Below, one piece after another: positions 1 to 8,927 of a DNA stretch of 64,000 nucleotides. Each line of letters starts with the position of its first letter. Positions within the stretch are counted from its first letter, which is position 1. A model generated the notes under the pieces. It worked only from the letters and a program-made list of their open reading frames with translations, was not told the origin of the DNA and did no database searches. Position numbers and translations under genes: made by a program. The DNA comes from Phycisphaerales bacterium (GTDB lineage Bacteria > Planctomycetota > Phycisphaerae > Phycisphaerales > UBA1924): assembly GCA_040221175.1 (NCBI GenBank), contig JAVJVK010000001.1:310001-374000 (forward strand). The letters are read 5' to 3'.

Positions 1-48
1 TTCTGGTGCGTCCGAGCGTCCGCCGGGCGACCGTCGCGAGGCCTTGCC

Positions 49-624
49 ATGATCGAGAGCATGCTCCAGTCGTTCCAGGACCCGCACAGCCGCCACGCCG
101 TGCTGGTGCACTTTCCCATCGTGCTGGGGGCGTTGGGGCTCATCCCCGTGGCCGCGCTGGCGGTCCTGCGGTTTCGATCGCGCGTGGCGAGCGCGGTGTG
201 CATCGCGTGGTTCGTGCTGGCGATGGCCGGGCTGGGCCTGGCCTCGGGCGCGGGCGAGGAGGCGTACGAACGCGTCGAAGAGGCCCAGCCGCCGCTGACC
301 CAGGCCGAGCACGACGCGCTCGAAGAGCACGAGTCGCTGGGCGAGGGGGCGTGGCTGTGGGCCCTGCCGGTGGTCGTACTGGCGGCGGCCACCCTCGTAC
401 CCCGCGCGCCGGTGCGCATCGCAGCGGGCGTGCTGCTGGTGGCCGCGGCGGGCACGCTCAGCGGCTTCGTGGCCGTCACGGGGCACACCGGCGGCAAGCT
501 GGTCTACGAGCACGGCTTGGGCGTACCGCAGCGCGCGAGCGGCGCCGCGACGACGGCCGGCGCAGGTCGCGCATCGGGTTCCGAATCGCGCGAGGGTGAG
601 TGGCACGACGACGACGACCATTGA
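49..624 (+). CDS. DUF2231-like four-helix membrane protein
   Basis: A 191-residue predicted inner-membrane protein. Hydrophobic segments lie at about residues 20-42, 46-66, 100-118 and 122-142. The first is preceded by an H-A-V-L-V-H-F-P stretch, and the last is followed by G-H-T-G-G-K-L-V-Y-E-H-G. Both are characteristic of the DUF2231 family of membrane proteins, whose histidines are thought to bind a metal or haem; the function is unknown. The C-terminus is acidic and His-rich (H-D-D-D-D-H). The start at 49 gives the family's usual N-terminus; no strong ribosome site is visible. It is convergent with the acetyltransferase at 649. Confidence 0.75.
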   Translation: MIESMLQSFQDPHSRHAVLVHFPIVLGALGLIPVAALAVLRFRSRVASAVCIAWFVLAMAGLGLASGAGEEAYERVEEAQPPLTQAEHDALEEHESLGEGAWLWALPVVVLAAATLVPRAPVRIAAGVLLVAAAGTLSGFVAVTGHTGGKLVYEHGLGVPQRASGAATTAGAGRASGSESREGEWHDDDDH

Positions 625-648
625 GCCCGGGCCGAGTCGCCCGTACGC

Positions 649-1188
649 CTACACCCCATCCCCATACAGCGGATCGCCCTCGAACGCCTCGGCGGCGTCG
701 CCCGTCGGCTGGGGCGGGGCCTGGAGCACCATCTTGCGGTGGCCGATGCCCGCTTCCTCGAAGGGCTCGCCCTCGGGCGTCCAGCCGAGCTTCTCGTAGA
801 AGCCGATGGCGCGGTCCTGGGCGTGGCAGTAGAGGCGGCTCAGGCCAAGCTCGCCGAAGGCCCTCGCCTCGGCGGCGACAACCAGGCGGCGGCCCAGCCC
901 CTCGCCCTGGCGCTGGGGGTCGACGGCCATCTGCATCACTTTCGCCTGCGTCTGGCCGCCCTCGCTGGGCTTCTCGTCGGTCAGCAGCAGCAGGCAGCCA
1001 ACGACTCTCGGGCCGGTCGGATGGTCCATGACGGCCACGAAGTGCTCGGCACGCTCGTCGACCCTGGGATACTCGGTGGTGAACTTCTCGTGCGTGTAGC
1101 CGATGGGCTCGAGCAGCACGCTCTCGCGCAGGGCGACCGAGCTCGAGTAGAGCGGGCTCGTGGGCGTGATGCGCTCGATCCTGATCAC
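649..1188 (-). CDS. GNAT family N-acetyltransferase
   Basis: A 179-residue acyl-CoA N-acyltransferase. The acetyl-CoA binding motif A is clear at about residues 90-108 (M-A-V-D-P-Q-R-Q-G-E-G-L-G-R-R-L). It is followed by the C-terminal Y-C-H-A-Q-D-R-A-I-G-F-Y-E-K-L-G-W segment typical of the ElaA/YjdJ branch of small GNAT enzymes. The acceptor substrate cannot be told from the sequence. The last 30 residues are an extra acidic tail beyond the usual fold. The gene stands alone between two oppositely arranged neighbours. Confidence 0.85.
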   Translation of the reverse strand: MIRIERITPTSPLYSSSVALRESVLLEPIGYTHEKFTTEYPRVDERAEHFVAVMDHPTGPRVVGCLLLLTDEKPSEGGQTQAKVMQMAVDPQRQGEGLGRRLVVAAEARAFGELGLSRLYCHAQDRAIGFYEKLGWTPEGEPFEEAGIGHRKMVLQAPPQPTGDAAEAFEGDPLYGDGV

Positions 1189-1227
1189 GGGGGCAGGATA
1201 GGCGGGAATGCGGGGGCGGCGCTGGGC

Positions 1228-2124
1228 CTAGCGCACGCCCCGGCCGCCGGTGATCGCGTGGAACGCCTCGCCCCACAGCCGCTGCTCGACGCTCTGGCGG
1301 GGCGTCGCCAGGCGGGCCGAGCCGTCGAGCATGATCATGGCGGCCGCCCCGCCGGAATGGGCGCGGCCCATGGCGTTGATCTCGGTCGCGCCGCGGCTGG
1401 TCAGGGCCTCGCCGAAGCGGGCGTTGTCGGTGAAGACGTCATCCACCTCGGGGTAGGCGAAGGGAGCGTCGCCCGCGCCCGTACCCGCGCCCGAGGTCGG
1501 CTCGCGCTCCGGGCTGCGGCCGGCGGTGACGCCCACGAAGGGAACGATGGGCCGGTGGCTCATGATGGTCGGGCCCTGGGCGAGCGCCGCGTAGCCGTCG
1601 CTCACGAGCCACTCGGTGACCAGCAGCGTCCGGGCGGGGTCGATCGCGTCGCCACGTCGCACGAGCCGCGATCCCGACTGCAGCGACGCTGCCGCGTGGC
1701 GGACGAGGCGGTAGTGGCGGTCGGTGCCCGAGTACGCCAGCGGCTCGGGCGGCATGATGGCGCCGTTGACGGTGAACGCGGTGCGGTCGACCTGGGCGAC
1801 GTGGTCTCCGGCCGCGGGCGCGCCCCCATCGGGCGCCAGCGGGCTGGTGAAGTCGGCCGCCGCCGCGTAGCCACCGGCGACGAGCACGGCCGAGTGGTGC
1901 GTGATGGACCCATCGAGCGCGGTGCGGAAGGCCGGCGCGTACACGCCCGCGTCGAAGGCCATGGCCTCGATGCCCAGCGCCACCGAGCGGGCCTGCAAGA
2001 GGGCGGCGTGGCTGGCGGTGTTCGACCGCGTGAAGCCCAGCATCGGCAGGGCGATCGCCACGGCGACGGCGAGCGTTCCCGTGGCGGCCAGGGCGTTCGC
2101 GAGCGTTCGGGCCGGGGTGGGCAT
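1228..2124 (-). CDS. Pseudopilin-like secreted protein with H-x-DG tail
   Basis: A 298-residue protein with one N-terminal membrane segment (about residues 10-30). The C-terminal A-H-S-G-G-A-A-A-M-I-M-L-D-G resembles the H-X9-DG signature of the abundant planctomycete prepilin-type proteins, but here there are ten residues between H and DG. The middle is rich in Ala, Gly and Val and has no recognised domain. The start at 2124 is chosen because AAAGGAG lies just upstream at good spacing; a longer frame to 2628 would run through the divergent gene at 2227. The role in a type II secretion or pilus-like system is inferred from the family only. Confidence 0.6.
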   Translation of the reverse strand: MPTPARTLANALAATGTLAVAVAIALPMLGFTRSNTASHAALLQARSVALGIEAMAFDAGVYAPAFRTALDGSITHHSAVLVAGGYAAAADFTSPLAPDGGAPAAGDHVAQVDRTAFTVNGAIMPPEPLAYSGTDRHYRLVRHAAASLQSGSRLVRRGDAIDPARTLLVTEWLVSDGYAALAQGPTIMSHRPIVPFVGVTAGRSPEREPTSGAGTGAGDAPFAYPEVDDVFTDNARFGEALTSRGATEINAMGRAHSGGAAAMIMLDGSARLATPRQSVEQRLWGEAFHAITGGRGVR

Positions 2125-2226
2125 GCGTTGGGCTCCTTTCGACGCGCGTACGGCGGTCCCGGGGATTTGTGCTCGCCGGGCGGATAGGGTTCGCACGAGG
2201 GGGGACGAAGCGGACAGGAGGTTCGC

Positions 2227-2682
2227 ATGTCCCAGCAGATGCACGACTCGGATCAGGCGCACGGTAGCAGCGGCGGCGCGGGCTCGGCCGGCGATCGCGT
2301 GGCCGAACTGGAAGCCCGCATCGCGGCGCTCGAGGCCCAGGTCGCCCAGGCCATCCAGACGCAATCGCTGCGATTGGTGGACTCGACCGGGGTCGAGCGC
2401 GCCCTCGTTCGGGCCGACCCCGATGGGCCGTCCCTGGTCTTCCTGGACGACGCCGGCGCGGTGCGGCTGAAGGTGGCGCTCTCGGCCTCGGGCCCGGGGC
2501 TCACCCTGGCCGACGACATGGGCCACACGCGCGCGTGGCTCGGGTTCACCAAGGAAGCCCTGCGCATCGGCTTTGCCGACGAGAACGGCAACAGCCGGGC
2601 GTTCTTCGGCGTGATGCGCTCGGGCCAACCCGTGGCGAAGTTCTACGACGAGGCGGGCAACGTGGTGTGGAGCGCCGAGTAA
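2227..2682 (+). CDS. Hypothetical protein with N-terminal coiled coil and repeats
   Basis: A 151-residue soluble protein. Residues 20-45 form a short heptad-like coiled coil (V-A-E-L-E-A-R-I-A-A-L-E-A-Q-V). The rest is a series of about 20-residue units rich in D-x-x-G-x-x-R and ending in hydrophobic strands (R-L-V-D-S-T-G-V-E-R, V-F-L-D-D-A-G-A-V-R, G-F-A-D-E-N-G-N-S-R, F-Y-D-E-A-G-N-V-V). That pattern suggests a repetitive beta structure. I know no family. A strong AGGAGG at 2215-2220 sits 6 bases before the ATG. It is divergent from the pseudopilin-like gene. Confidence 0.7.
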   Translation: MSQQMHDSDQAHGSSGGAGSAGDRVAELEARIAALEAQVAQAIQTQSLRLVDSTGVERALVRADPDGPSLVFLDDAGAVRLKVALSASGPGLTLADDMGHTRAWLGFTKEALRIGFADENGNSRAFFGVMRSGQPVAKFYDEAGNVVWSAE

Positions 2683-2692
2683 CGCGTCGGCG

Positions 2693-3661
2693 TCAACCCG
2701 GCGCCGGATGCTCGGGCTTGCGGCCCTCCAGCACCGCCACCACGTCTCGCACCACCCAGCTCATGTTCAGCCGCGCGGGCGCGGTGGCGGCGGCGATGTG
2801 GGGGGTCAGGTGGGCATTGGGCAGGCCCAGCAGCGGGTAGTCCGCGTCCAGCGGCTCGTGGGGGTCGTGCACGTCGAGCAGGGCCCGGGCCTTGGGATTG
2901 GCCTTCAGCCAGCCGGCGAGCGCGTGCGGATCGATCACCAGGCCCCGGCTGGTGTTGACGACGATGCACCCCGGCCGCAACCGATCCAGGAAGCCGGCAT
3001 TGACCAGGTGATGGTTGCCGGCGGCCCAGTCCACGTGGATCGTGAGAACATCCACGCTCTCCTGTAATTCAGAAAGCGACACCGGGGTGCAGCCGTGGTG
3101 CTGGCCGTTCGGTATGTCCTTGATGTCGTGGAAGAGCACCGTGCAACCCAGCGCCGTCAGGGCCCTGCCCACGCGGCTGCCGATGCGGCCGAAGCCCAGG
3201 ACGCCAATGGTCAGGTCGGCAAGGTGGACCTCACCCTGCAGATCGTTTCGGGCGTCGTGCCAGGCCCGGCCCTCGAGCGGTCCTTCGAGGAAGACGCGTG
3301 GCCTCAGGGCGTCCAGGAGCAGGCACAGGACGAACTCGACGACGGCCTGGGTATTGGCGGCTGGCGTGTGGACGACCTCGATGCCGCGGGCCCGGCAGGC
3401 TTGGATGTCGATGTTCTCGAGCGCCACGCCCGCTCGACCGACGACCTTGAGACGCGGCGCTCGTGCCAGCAGCGCATCGTCGACGCGGGTGTAAGTTCGG
3501 ACGACCAGGCCTTCGGCTCGTGGCAGCAGATCGACGAACTCCGGGCTCTCGTGAGGGCAGACCCGAAGGTCGGCGTGCTCGCGCAACCAGGCCTGTGCGG
3601 TGGGGTCGAGCGTTTCGGTCTGGATGACCATGGGGCGGTCTGGCATGGTAAGTTTCATCAT
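2693..3661 (-). CDS. D-isomer-specific 2-hydroxyacid dehydrogenase
   Basis: A 322-residue NAD-dependent dehydrogenase related to 3-phosphoglycerate dehydrogenase. It has the Rossmann glycine motif G-F-G-R-I-G at about 156-161. The catalytic triad is visible as Arg239 (N-T-S-R-G), Glu269 (in D-V-H-D-P-H-E-P) and His288 (L-T-P-H-I-A-A-A-T). It lacks the C-terminal ACT domain of full-length SerA, so the exact 2-hydroxyacid substrate is uncertain. Several in-frame Met codons lie within the first 11 residues; the first is given. It is convergent with the gene at 2227, with only 10 bases between them. Confidence 0.88.
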   Translation of the reverse strand: MMKLTMPDRPMVIQTETLDPTAQAWLREHADLRVCPHESPEFVDLLPRAEGLVVRTYTRVDDALLARAPRLKVVGRAGVALENIDIQACRARGIEVVHTPAANTQAVVEFVLCLLLDALRPRVFLEGPLEGRAWHDARNDLQGEVHLADLTIGVLGFGRIGSRVGRALTALGCTVLFHDIKDIPNGQHHGCTPVSLSELQESVDVLTIHVDWAAGNHHLVNAGFLDRLRPGCIVVNTSRGLVIDPHALAGWLKANPKARALLDVHDPHEPLDADYPLLGLPNAHLTPHIAAATAPARLNMSWVVRDVVAVLEGRKPEHPAPG

Positions 3662-3842
3662 ACCTCGGACGCCGTGCCAGACGCGGTGGCCTCCGCGGGC
3701 TCGTCGGCGCCAATGCGGGAAAGCGTCAGAATAGTTTCACCTTACGGGATTGTGGCACCGATATCCGATCCCAGGAATGCAAGACAGTAATGCAGCGATG
3801 ACCTGTGTGTTCCCCGGGCAGCGCCGAAGCGGAGCCTGCTTT

Positions 3843-4178
3843 ATGAACAAGAGCCACCTCGTCGATCATGTCGCCGCAAGCCTGGGCGTGACCCGAAGCG
3901 ACGCCACCGTATACGTCGATGCGGTGCTGGAAGGAATCACCCGCGGCCTGGTCGAAGACGGAAGAGTCAAGATTACTGGTTTCGGCGCGTTTACCCGTCG
4001 GCATCGCGAGCCACGTCGCGGCACCAATCCGCTGACGGGCGAGCCCATCCGCATTCCCGCCAGCGAGACGTGTCGCTTCAAGGCCTCGCCCGCTTTGCGG
4101 GATCGCCTCCAGCCCGATCGGCCGGCCGGCCAGATCGAGCACAAGCACCGAAGCCCGCAGCGTACGCCCGGACGTTAA
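3843..4178 (+). CDS. HU/IHF-family DNA-binding protein
   Basis: A 111-residue nucleoid protein of the HU/IHF type. The N-terminal helical part (N-K-S-H-L-V-D-H-V-A) matches the family start. The beta-arm region has the signature G-R-V-K-I-T-G-F-G-A-F followed by the R-x-x-R-R-G-x-N-P-x-T-G-E-P arm that inserts into the DNA minor groove. The last 20 residues are an added basic tail. The start at 3843 is chosen because it begins exactly at the family N-terminus, with GGAG about 10 bases upstream; an upstream in-frame ATG at 3750 adds unrelated sequence. It is convergent with ispF. Confidence 0.9.
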   Translation: MNKSHLVDHVAASLGVTRSDATVYVDAVLEGITRGLVEDGRVKITGFGAFTRRHREPRRGTNPLTGEPIRIPASETCRFKASPALRDRLQPDRPAGQIEHKHRSPQRTPGR

Positions 4179-4190
4179 GCCGCGCGGCGA

Positions 4191-4739
4191 TCATGTGCCG
4201 CGGCTGAGCAGCACGACAGCGTGCGCTTCGATGGCCCGGCCCTCTCCCACCGGCCCCACGTGTTCGCCCGTTTTTCCCTTGAGATTGACCCGATCGGGCG
4301 GCAGGCCCAGCAGTCGTGCCAGGCGATCGCGGATCGCCGCCTTGTGCGGTCCGAGTTTCGGGCGTTGCAGCAGCACCGTCAGATCGACGTTGGCCACCTC
4401 CCAGCCGCCGCTGCGCACGAGGCGAACCGCTTCGGCGAGGAAATCCGAGGAGTCGCGTCCCTCGTTGGCAGGATCGTCGTTCGGGAAGAGCTGGCCGATG
4501 TCCGGCAGGCCCGCGGCCCCCAGCAGCGCGTCGGTCAGCGCGTGCAGCAGGGCGTCGCCGTCGGAGTGTGCCACCGGGCCGCGGGGCTCCTCGTCGTCCC
4601 AGGGCAGGACCACGCCCGCGATGATCAGCGGCTTGCCCGCCCCCCGGGGGGCGACGGGCTCCAGGCGGTGGAGGTCGTAGCCGTGGCCGATGCGAAAGGG
4701 CAGATCGTCGGATGCAAAGCCGGGTATTGTTTGGGTCAT
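4191..4739 (-). CDS. ispF: 2-C-methyl-D-erythritol 2,4-cyclodiphosphate synthase
   Basis: A 182-residue enzyme of the non-mevalonate isoprenoid pathway. It cyclises CDP-methylerythritol 2-phosphate with loss of CMP. The N-terminal G-H-G-Y-D-L-H-R-L supplies the metal ligands Asp22 and His24. The H-S-D-G-D-A-L-L-H-A segment supplies the third histidine, and P-D-I-G-Q-L-F-P-N-D-D-P is the usual substrate loop. The C-terminal K-G-K-T-G-E region is also present. The start at 4739 gives a normal-length enzyme; longer upstream extensions have no similarity to the family. No ispD neighbour is visible here. Confidence 0.95.
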   Translation of the reverse strand: MTQTIPGFASDDLPFRIGHGYDLHRLEPVAPRGAGKPLIIAGVVLPWDDEEPRGPVAHSDGDALLHALTDALLGAAGLPDIGQLFPNDDPANEGRDSSDFLAEAVRLVRSGGWEVANVDLTVLLQRPKLGPHKAAIRDRLARLLGLPPDRVNLKGKTGEHVGPVGEGRAIEAHAVVLLSRGT

Positions 4740-4921
4740 GTGGGGCCTTCTTGATGATTCTTGGGCCCGTTGGTATGAGTTCGGCGGGCTGTCCTGACGA
4801 TAGAGGAGAGATACGGTTGGGGGCCAGTGGGACTCCTCGAACCTATGGCAATGCCCGTCGTACTTCGATCGGGTTGTGGAGCCGGATTTGTGTACCCCCG
4901 CCCTTCCTTGCGGAGCCTTCG

Positions 4922-5398
4922 ATGAAGACAAGCCCCAGTTGCTCGCGTATCGCCCTCGTTGCCGCCCTGTCGCTCGCCAGCGGCGCCGTGTTGCTCGGTG
5001 GCTGCTTTGGCAACTCGAAGGACAGGCATCCCTACGTCAGCCGGACGTTCAGTCCCAAGACCCTCGTGCTGGTCGACACACGCACGGGCGATGAGCTGTG
5101 GCGATACGAGCTAGGCGTGGGCAACTCAATGAAGATCACCTTCCACGATGGCGACAAGGGCAACATCGTCATGCCCGACGAAATGCGCTGGGAGGTCAAG
5201 TCGGGCCAGAGCGGCGAGATCATCGAACAGGATGCGATGCCGTGCCCGCCCGAGGGCGTGCGCCGCATCGATTGGTTCGAGCGCAAGACGCCCGAGTATC
5301 CACGGCCCGACGCCCCGCGCGGCGAGCCGGCGCCGCTTCCCGACCCCGTGGATTCCGGCGAGAGCGCGTCGCCCGACGATGATGACGACGAGGGCTGA
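4922..5398 (+). CDS. Predicted lipoprotein, acidic tail
   Basis: A 158-residue exported lipoprotein. The signal peptide ends in L-L-G-G-C, a good lipobox, with the lipid-modified cysteine at about residue 28. The mature part has a predicted beta-rich core around residues 40-110 (T-L-V-L-V-D-T-R-T-G-D-E-L-W-R-Y-E-L, then M-K-I-T-F-H-D-G). It ends in a Pro-rich and then poly-Asp tail. I do not recognise a family. The start at 4922 is chosen for the lysine-containing signal peptide. A terminator follows at 5428. Confidence 0.75.
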   Translation: MKTSPSCSRIALVAALSLASGAVLLGGCFGNSKDRHPYVSRTFSPKTLVLVDTRTGDELWRYELGVGNSMKITFHDGDKGNIVMPDEMRWEVKSGQSGEIIEQDAMPCPPEGVRRIDWFERKTPEYPRPDAPRGEPAPLPDPVDSGESASPDDDDDEG

Positions 5399-5427
5399 CC
5401 GCGAACGACATGACTTCGAGACCATGG

Positions 5428-5456
5428 ACCCGGAGCAATCCGGGTTTCTTGTTTCT
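5428..5456 (+). terminator. Rho-independent terminator after lipoprotein gene
   Basis: A 7-bp stem ACCCGGA/TCCGGGT (428-434 with 439-445 in 5 kb coordinates) closes a GCAA loop and is followed by TTCTTGTTTCT. It sits 29 bases after the stop of the lipoprotein gene, and the thrS stop lies just beyond it on the other strand. Confidence 0.75.
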
Positions 5457-5461
5457 CTGGC

Positions 5462-7552
5462 TCAAGCGGTGGCTGGCTCTGCAAATCGGTTTCGGACCGA
5501 TTCGGTCCCCTTGCTCTCGCGTTCCTCGGTCAGCGCCTGGATGAACTCGTCCAGCCGCAGCGCGCCCAGGTCCTTCTGCACGCCTCGAGCGCGGATGGAG
5601 ACCTGGTTGTTCTCTGCGTCGCGCGGACCAACGACCGCCAGGTAGGGGATGCGCATCTCGGCGGCGTGCTTGATCTTGGCCTGGATGCGACCGTCCGAAT
5701 CGTCCACGGTGGCGCGGATGCCCGCGGTCTTGAGGGCGGTCAGCACGTTGTGGGCGTACTCGCTGCTCTTCTCGCTGATGGGCAGCACGCGGACTTGTTC
5801 AGGACTCAGCCACAGGGGAAAAGCACCGCCGAAGTGCTCGATCAGGACGCCGATGAAGCGTTCCATCGATCCGAAGGGCGCGCGGTGGATCATCACGGGG
5901 CGATGCGGCTGGTTGTCGGGGCCGATGTAGGTCAGGTCGAAGCGCTCGGGCAGGTTGTAATCGACCTGGACGGTGCCGAGCTGCCACTCGCGGCCGATCA
6001 CGTCGCGCACGACGAAGTCGATCTTGGGCCCATAGAACGCGGCCTCGCCGGGCTCCTCGGTGAAGGGCACGCCGAGCGACTTCGCGGCCTGGCGGCAGGC
6101 CTCCTCGGCCTTGTCCCAGTTGGCCGCGTCGCCGGTGTACTTGCCGCTGTCGGGGTCGCGCAGGCCGACGCGCACGCGGTAGTCCTCCATGCCCAGCGCG
6201 CCGAAGATGATCTTGACCAGCTCGAGGCAGCCCTGGACTTCCTGGCCGACCTGTTCTGGGGTGCAGAACAAGTGGGCGTCGTCCTGGGTGAAGCCGCGCA
6301 CGCGGGTCATGCCGTTGAGCTCGCCCGATTGCTCCCAGCGGTACACGGTGCCGAACTCGGCGAGCCGCAGCGGCAGGTCGCGGTAGCTGTGCGGCTGGCT
6401 GTCGTAGATCTTGATGTGGTGCGGGCAGTTCATGGGCTTTAGCATGAAGCCCTCGATCTGGCCGACCTTGAGATTGTTGCTCAGCTGTGCGCAGGTGCAG
6501 CCCTCCTCGCTGAGCTTGTGCATGTGCTCGCGATCGACCAGCGGCGGGAACTGGCTGTCGGCGTAGTACGGGAAGTGCCCGCTGGTGCGGTAGAGGTCGA
6601 GCTTGCCGATGTGCGGGGTGAAGACCTCGTGGTAGCCCTGTCGAGTCAGTTCGGCGCCGATGAAGCGCTGCAGTTCCTGGCGGATGGTTGCGCCCGCGGG
6701 GGTCCAGAGGACGAGCCCCTGGCCGACGGTCTCGTCGATGTGGAAGAGCCCCAGCTTCTTGCCCAGCACGCGGTGGTCGCGCTGCTTGGCCTGTTCCAAC
6801 CGATCGAGGTATTCGTCCAGGTCCTTCTTGCTGAAGAAGCTGGTGCCGTAGACGCGGGTCAGGCGGTCGCTGTTCTCGTCGCCGTGCCAGTAGCTGCTGG
6901 CGAGCGACATGACCTTGAACGCGCCGATGCGGCCGGTGCTGGGCACGTGCGGGCCGCGGCACAGGTCCTCCCAGTCCTTGCCCGGCTCGCCGGTGGCGTA
7001 GAACGAGAGCTTGAGGCTGCCGGCCTCGTGGGCGCGGTGGGCGTTGTCGAGCTTGTACTTGCTGCCCTCTTTCTTGAGCTTCTCGAGGCCCTCGCTGTAC
7101 TCCAGCTCGTACCGGGTGAAGGGCCGGTCTTCCTTGACGATCCTGGCCATCTCGGCCTCGATGGCCTCGAAGTCGCCCTCGCGCAGGGGGCGGTCCTCGG
7201 GGAAGGCGATGTCGTAGTAGAAGCCGGTCTCCAGCGGCGGGCCATAGACCAGCATCGCCCCGGGCACGATGCGCTGGATCGCCTCGGCCATGACGTGGGC
7301 GGTGGAGTGCCGCAGCAGGTACATCGCGCCCTCGTCGGGCTTGCCGCCCTTGGTCTTTTCGGTGAGGATGGCGAGCTTGCAGCTCGCGACGATGGGGGTG
7401 TTCAGGTCGGCCAGCTCGCCGTTGATGCGGGCGCCCACGGCGGCCTTCGCGAGCCGATCGCCGATGCTCCGGGCAACTTCCAGGGGCGTCACGGGGGCGT
7501 CGAAGTGCTTGTGGGAGCCGTCGGGGAGGGTGATGGTGACTTGATGGCTCAT
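5462..7552 (-). CDS. thrS: Threonyl-tRNA synthetase
   Basis: A 696-residue class II aminoacyl-tRNA synthetase that charges tRNA-Thr. In order it has a TGS domain (residues 1-65), the editing domain with H-x-x-x-H at His82/His86 (R-H-S-T-A-H-V-M-A-E), and the catalytic core. The core contains the zinc Cys in M-N-C-P-H-H, motif 2 (Y-R-W-E-Q-S-G-E) and motif 3 (G-S-M-E-R-F-I-G). A C-terminal anticodon-binding domain begins near V-R-V-L-P-I. The start at 7552 matches the family N-terminus; extensions upstream run through a terminator. Confidence 0.97.
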   Translation of the reverse strand: MSHQVTITLPDGSHKHFDAPVTPLEVARSIGDRLAKAAVGARINGELADLNTPIVASCKLAILTEKTKGGKPDEGAMYLLRHSTAHVMAEAIQRIVPGAMLVYGPPLETGFYYDIAFPEDRPLREGDFEAIEAEMARIVKEDRPFTRYELEYSEGLEKLKKEGSKYKLDNAHRAHEAGSLKLSFYATGEPGKDWEDLCRGPHVPSTGRIGAFKVMSLASSYWHGDENSDRLTRVYGTSFFSKKDLDEYLDRLEQAKQRDHRVLGKKLGLFHIDETVGQGLVLWTPAGATIRQELQRFIGAELTRQGYHEVFTPHIGKLDLYRTSGHFPYYADSQFPPLVDREHMHKLSEEGCTCAQLSNNLKVGQIEGFMLKPMNCPHHIKIYDSQPHSYRDLPLRLAEFGTVYRWEQSGELNGMTRVRGFTQDDAHLFCTPEQVGQEVQGCLELVKIIFGALGMEDYRVRVGLRDPDSGKYTGDAANWDKAEEACRQAAKSLGVPFTEEPGEAAFYGPKIDFVVRDVIGREWQLGTVQVDYNLPERFDLTYIGPDNQPHRPVMIHRAPFGSMERFIGVLIEHFGGAFPLWLSPEQVRVLPISEKSSEYAHNVLTALKTAGIRATVDDSDGRIQAKIKHAAEMRIPYLAVVGPRDAENNQVSIRARGVQKDLGALRLDEFIQALTEERESKGTESVRNRFAEPATA

Positions 7553-7610
7553 ATTGGTGCTTCCGTGGGGGCTGGTTCGGCGGGACAGGGTCAAGGGTAG
7601 GGGATGGCCA

Positions 7611-7636
7611 AACAAAAACCCGGCCGTGCGGCCGGG
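7611..7636 (-). terminator. Terminator or attenuator upstream of thrS
   Basis: On the minus strand, CCCGGCC-GCAC-GGCCGGG (a 7-bp GC stem with a 4-nt loop) is followed directly by TTTTTGTTT. It lies between the Fn3-like gene (ends 7839) and thrS (starts 7552). The simplest reading is the terminator of the Fn3-like gene. Because it sits about 60 bases before thrS it could also act as a leader terminator. I see no T-box specifier or antiterminator sequence to support control by tRNA. Confidence 0.8.
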
Positions 7637-7838
7637 CTCGGGAATCGTGTGTGGGCACGCCGAGGCTAGCCGCGGGGGCGGTTCGCGGGGGTGGTCGTCG
7701 TGGTCGTAGTCAAGAGAACCGGGCGTGCCATGGCGAGAGTATATCGGCTCGCATCGACCCGGGCTGAATGCAACGCGGCGGACGGTCCCATGCCCATCCG
7801 CCGCATCGCAATCGCACGATCGCTCGTTCCTGATCGGT

Positions 7839-8600
7839 TCAGCCGGCCTGGCCCTTGCCCTTGGCGGTCTGGGCGTCCTTAAGGGCCTGTGCGTCCTCGA
7901 TGGTGACGCCGCCATCGGGCTTCGCGCCCGTCGTGGCCCGGGCGGTGGCGCCCGAACCGCCGCCAGTCCCCAGATAGAAGGGCACCGGGAAGCTCCACGG
8001 GCTGAGCACGCCGTTGGTGGTCTGGGCACGCACGCGGTAGTTGAGTTGGCGGATGCCGGTGGGCACATTCTCGTCGAGGAACTGCTTGTCGCTCAGCGTG
8101 GCCAGGTCGGCCCAGTCGCCGATGGTCCCGCCCTCGCCGACGACCTGGCGCTGCAGCAGGAAGACCGTGCCCGGGCCCTTGTTGGCCTCGAAGGTCACCA
8201 GCACCGAGCCGTCGGTCTGGCTCTGGGTCGCAAGGTCGCTGGGCGTGTCGGCCTCGCTGCGGGGCGTCTTGGGCGCCGGCTCGGGGATCTGGGCCTTGGC
8301 GTACACGCTCTGGTCCTTGGTGGCCTTGGCGAAGCCGTCGACCTGGGTGACCAGGCCGCCGAGTGTGCCGCGGAGCGCGTCGACCTTCTGGTCCTTGTCC
8401 TGGGTTTTTGCCAGGCTCTGCGCCCTGATAGTTTCCGCGGCCTGGAGCGCCGCGGATGCCTGGTCCAGCTCGAGCTGCGCGGCCGCCACCTGTTCGGGTG
8501 TCATGCCGATGGTCGGGGCCACGCCCTGCCCGGCCCACAGGGCCAGGTGGTAGGCGGCCCAGCTGATCATCCCGGCCTCGTCGTTCGGAATCCGTGGCAT
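7839..8600 (-). CDS. Hypothetical protein with Fn3-like domain
   Basis: A 253-residue protein without a signal peptide. Residues 35-95 are a helical, Gln/Ala-rich region. Residues 115-220 look like one fibronectin type III-like beta domain: hydrophobic strands G-S-V-L-V-T-F-E-A, G-T-V-F-L-L-Q-R-Q and L-N-Y-R-V-R-A-Q-T-T-N-G-V, then S-P-W-S. The C-terminus is Gly/Thr/Lys-rich and disordered. The start at 8600 has AAAGGG upstream. The pattern is common in planctomycete proteins of unknown role. A strong terminator follows. Confidence 0.65.
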   Translation of the reverse strand: MPRIPNDEAGMISWAAYHLALWAGQGVAPTIGMTPEQVAAAQLELDQASAALQAAETIRAQSLAKTQDKDQKVDALRGTLGGLVTQVDGFAKATKDQSVYAKAQIPEPAPKTPRSEADTPSDLATQSQTDGSVLVTFEANKGPGTVFLLQRQVVGEGGTIGDWADLATLSDKQFLDENVPTGIRQLNYRVRAQTTNGVLSPWSFPVPFYLGTGGGSGATARATTGAKPDGGVTIEDAQALKDAQTAKGKGQAG

Positions 8601-8927
8601 TGGTATGCCCTTTCGTTGCGGCGACGCGCCCGGTGGCCCGCCCCCATGTCCGTGCTCGGTCGGCCGCTCGATTCGTTCGAGCGAATGCCGCCGGGCTCGA
8701 AAGGGTCATCGCCGCGATCCGCGATCCACTCCAGCCGTCGGCCACGAAATCGCGACACTTTCTGGCGGTGAGCGTCCGATCACGCCGCGGGTGCGGCCTG
8801 GGAGACCGTCAGGGCCGTTTCGTGATGGGACCCGCTCCGCGGGGGGCCACGCCATGGCGGGGCTACTCCGTAGAGGATCCCGGCCGAGCCGCGCTGCGTG
8901 AGCACGCGGGCGATGCTGCGCAGGCAA
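8601..8927. other. Intergenic stretch, nothing recognised
   Basis: I find no convincing gene, RNA or terminator here. The open frames in it are arginine- and proline-rich shadows without ribosome sites. It separates the Fn3-like gene from the inverted-repeat element at 8928. Confidence 0.5.

Noticed and set aside
7553-7700. T-box leader for thrS
   Set aside because: The only structure is a simple terminator; no specifier loop or T-box sequence is seen.
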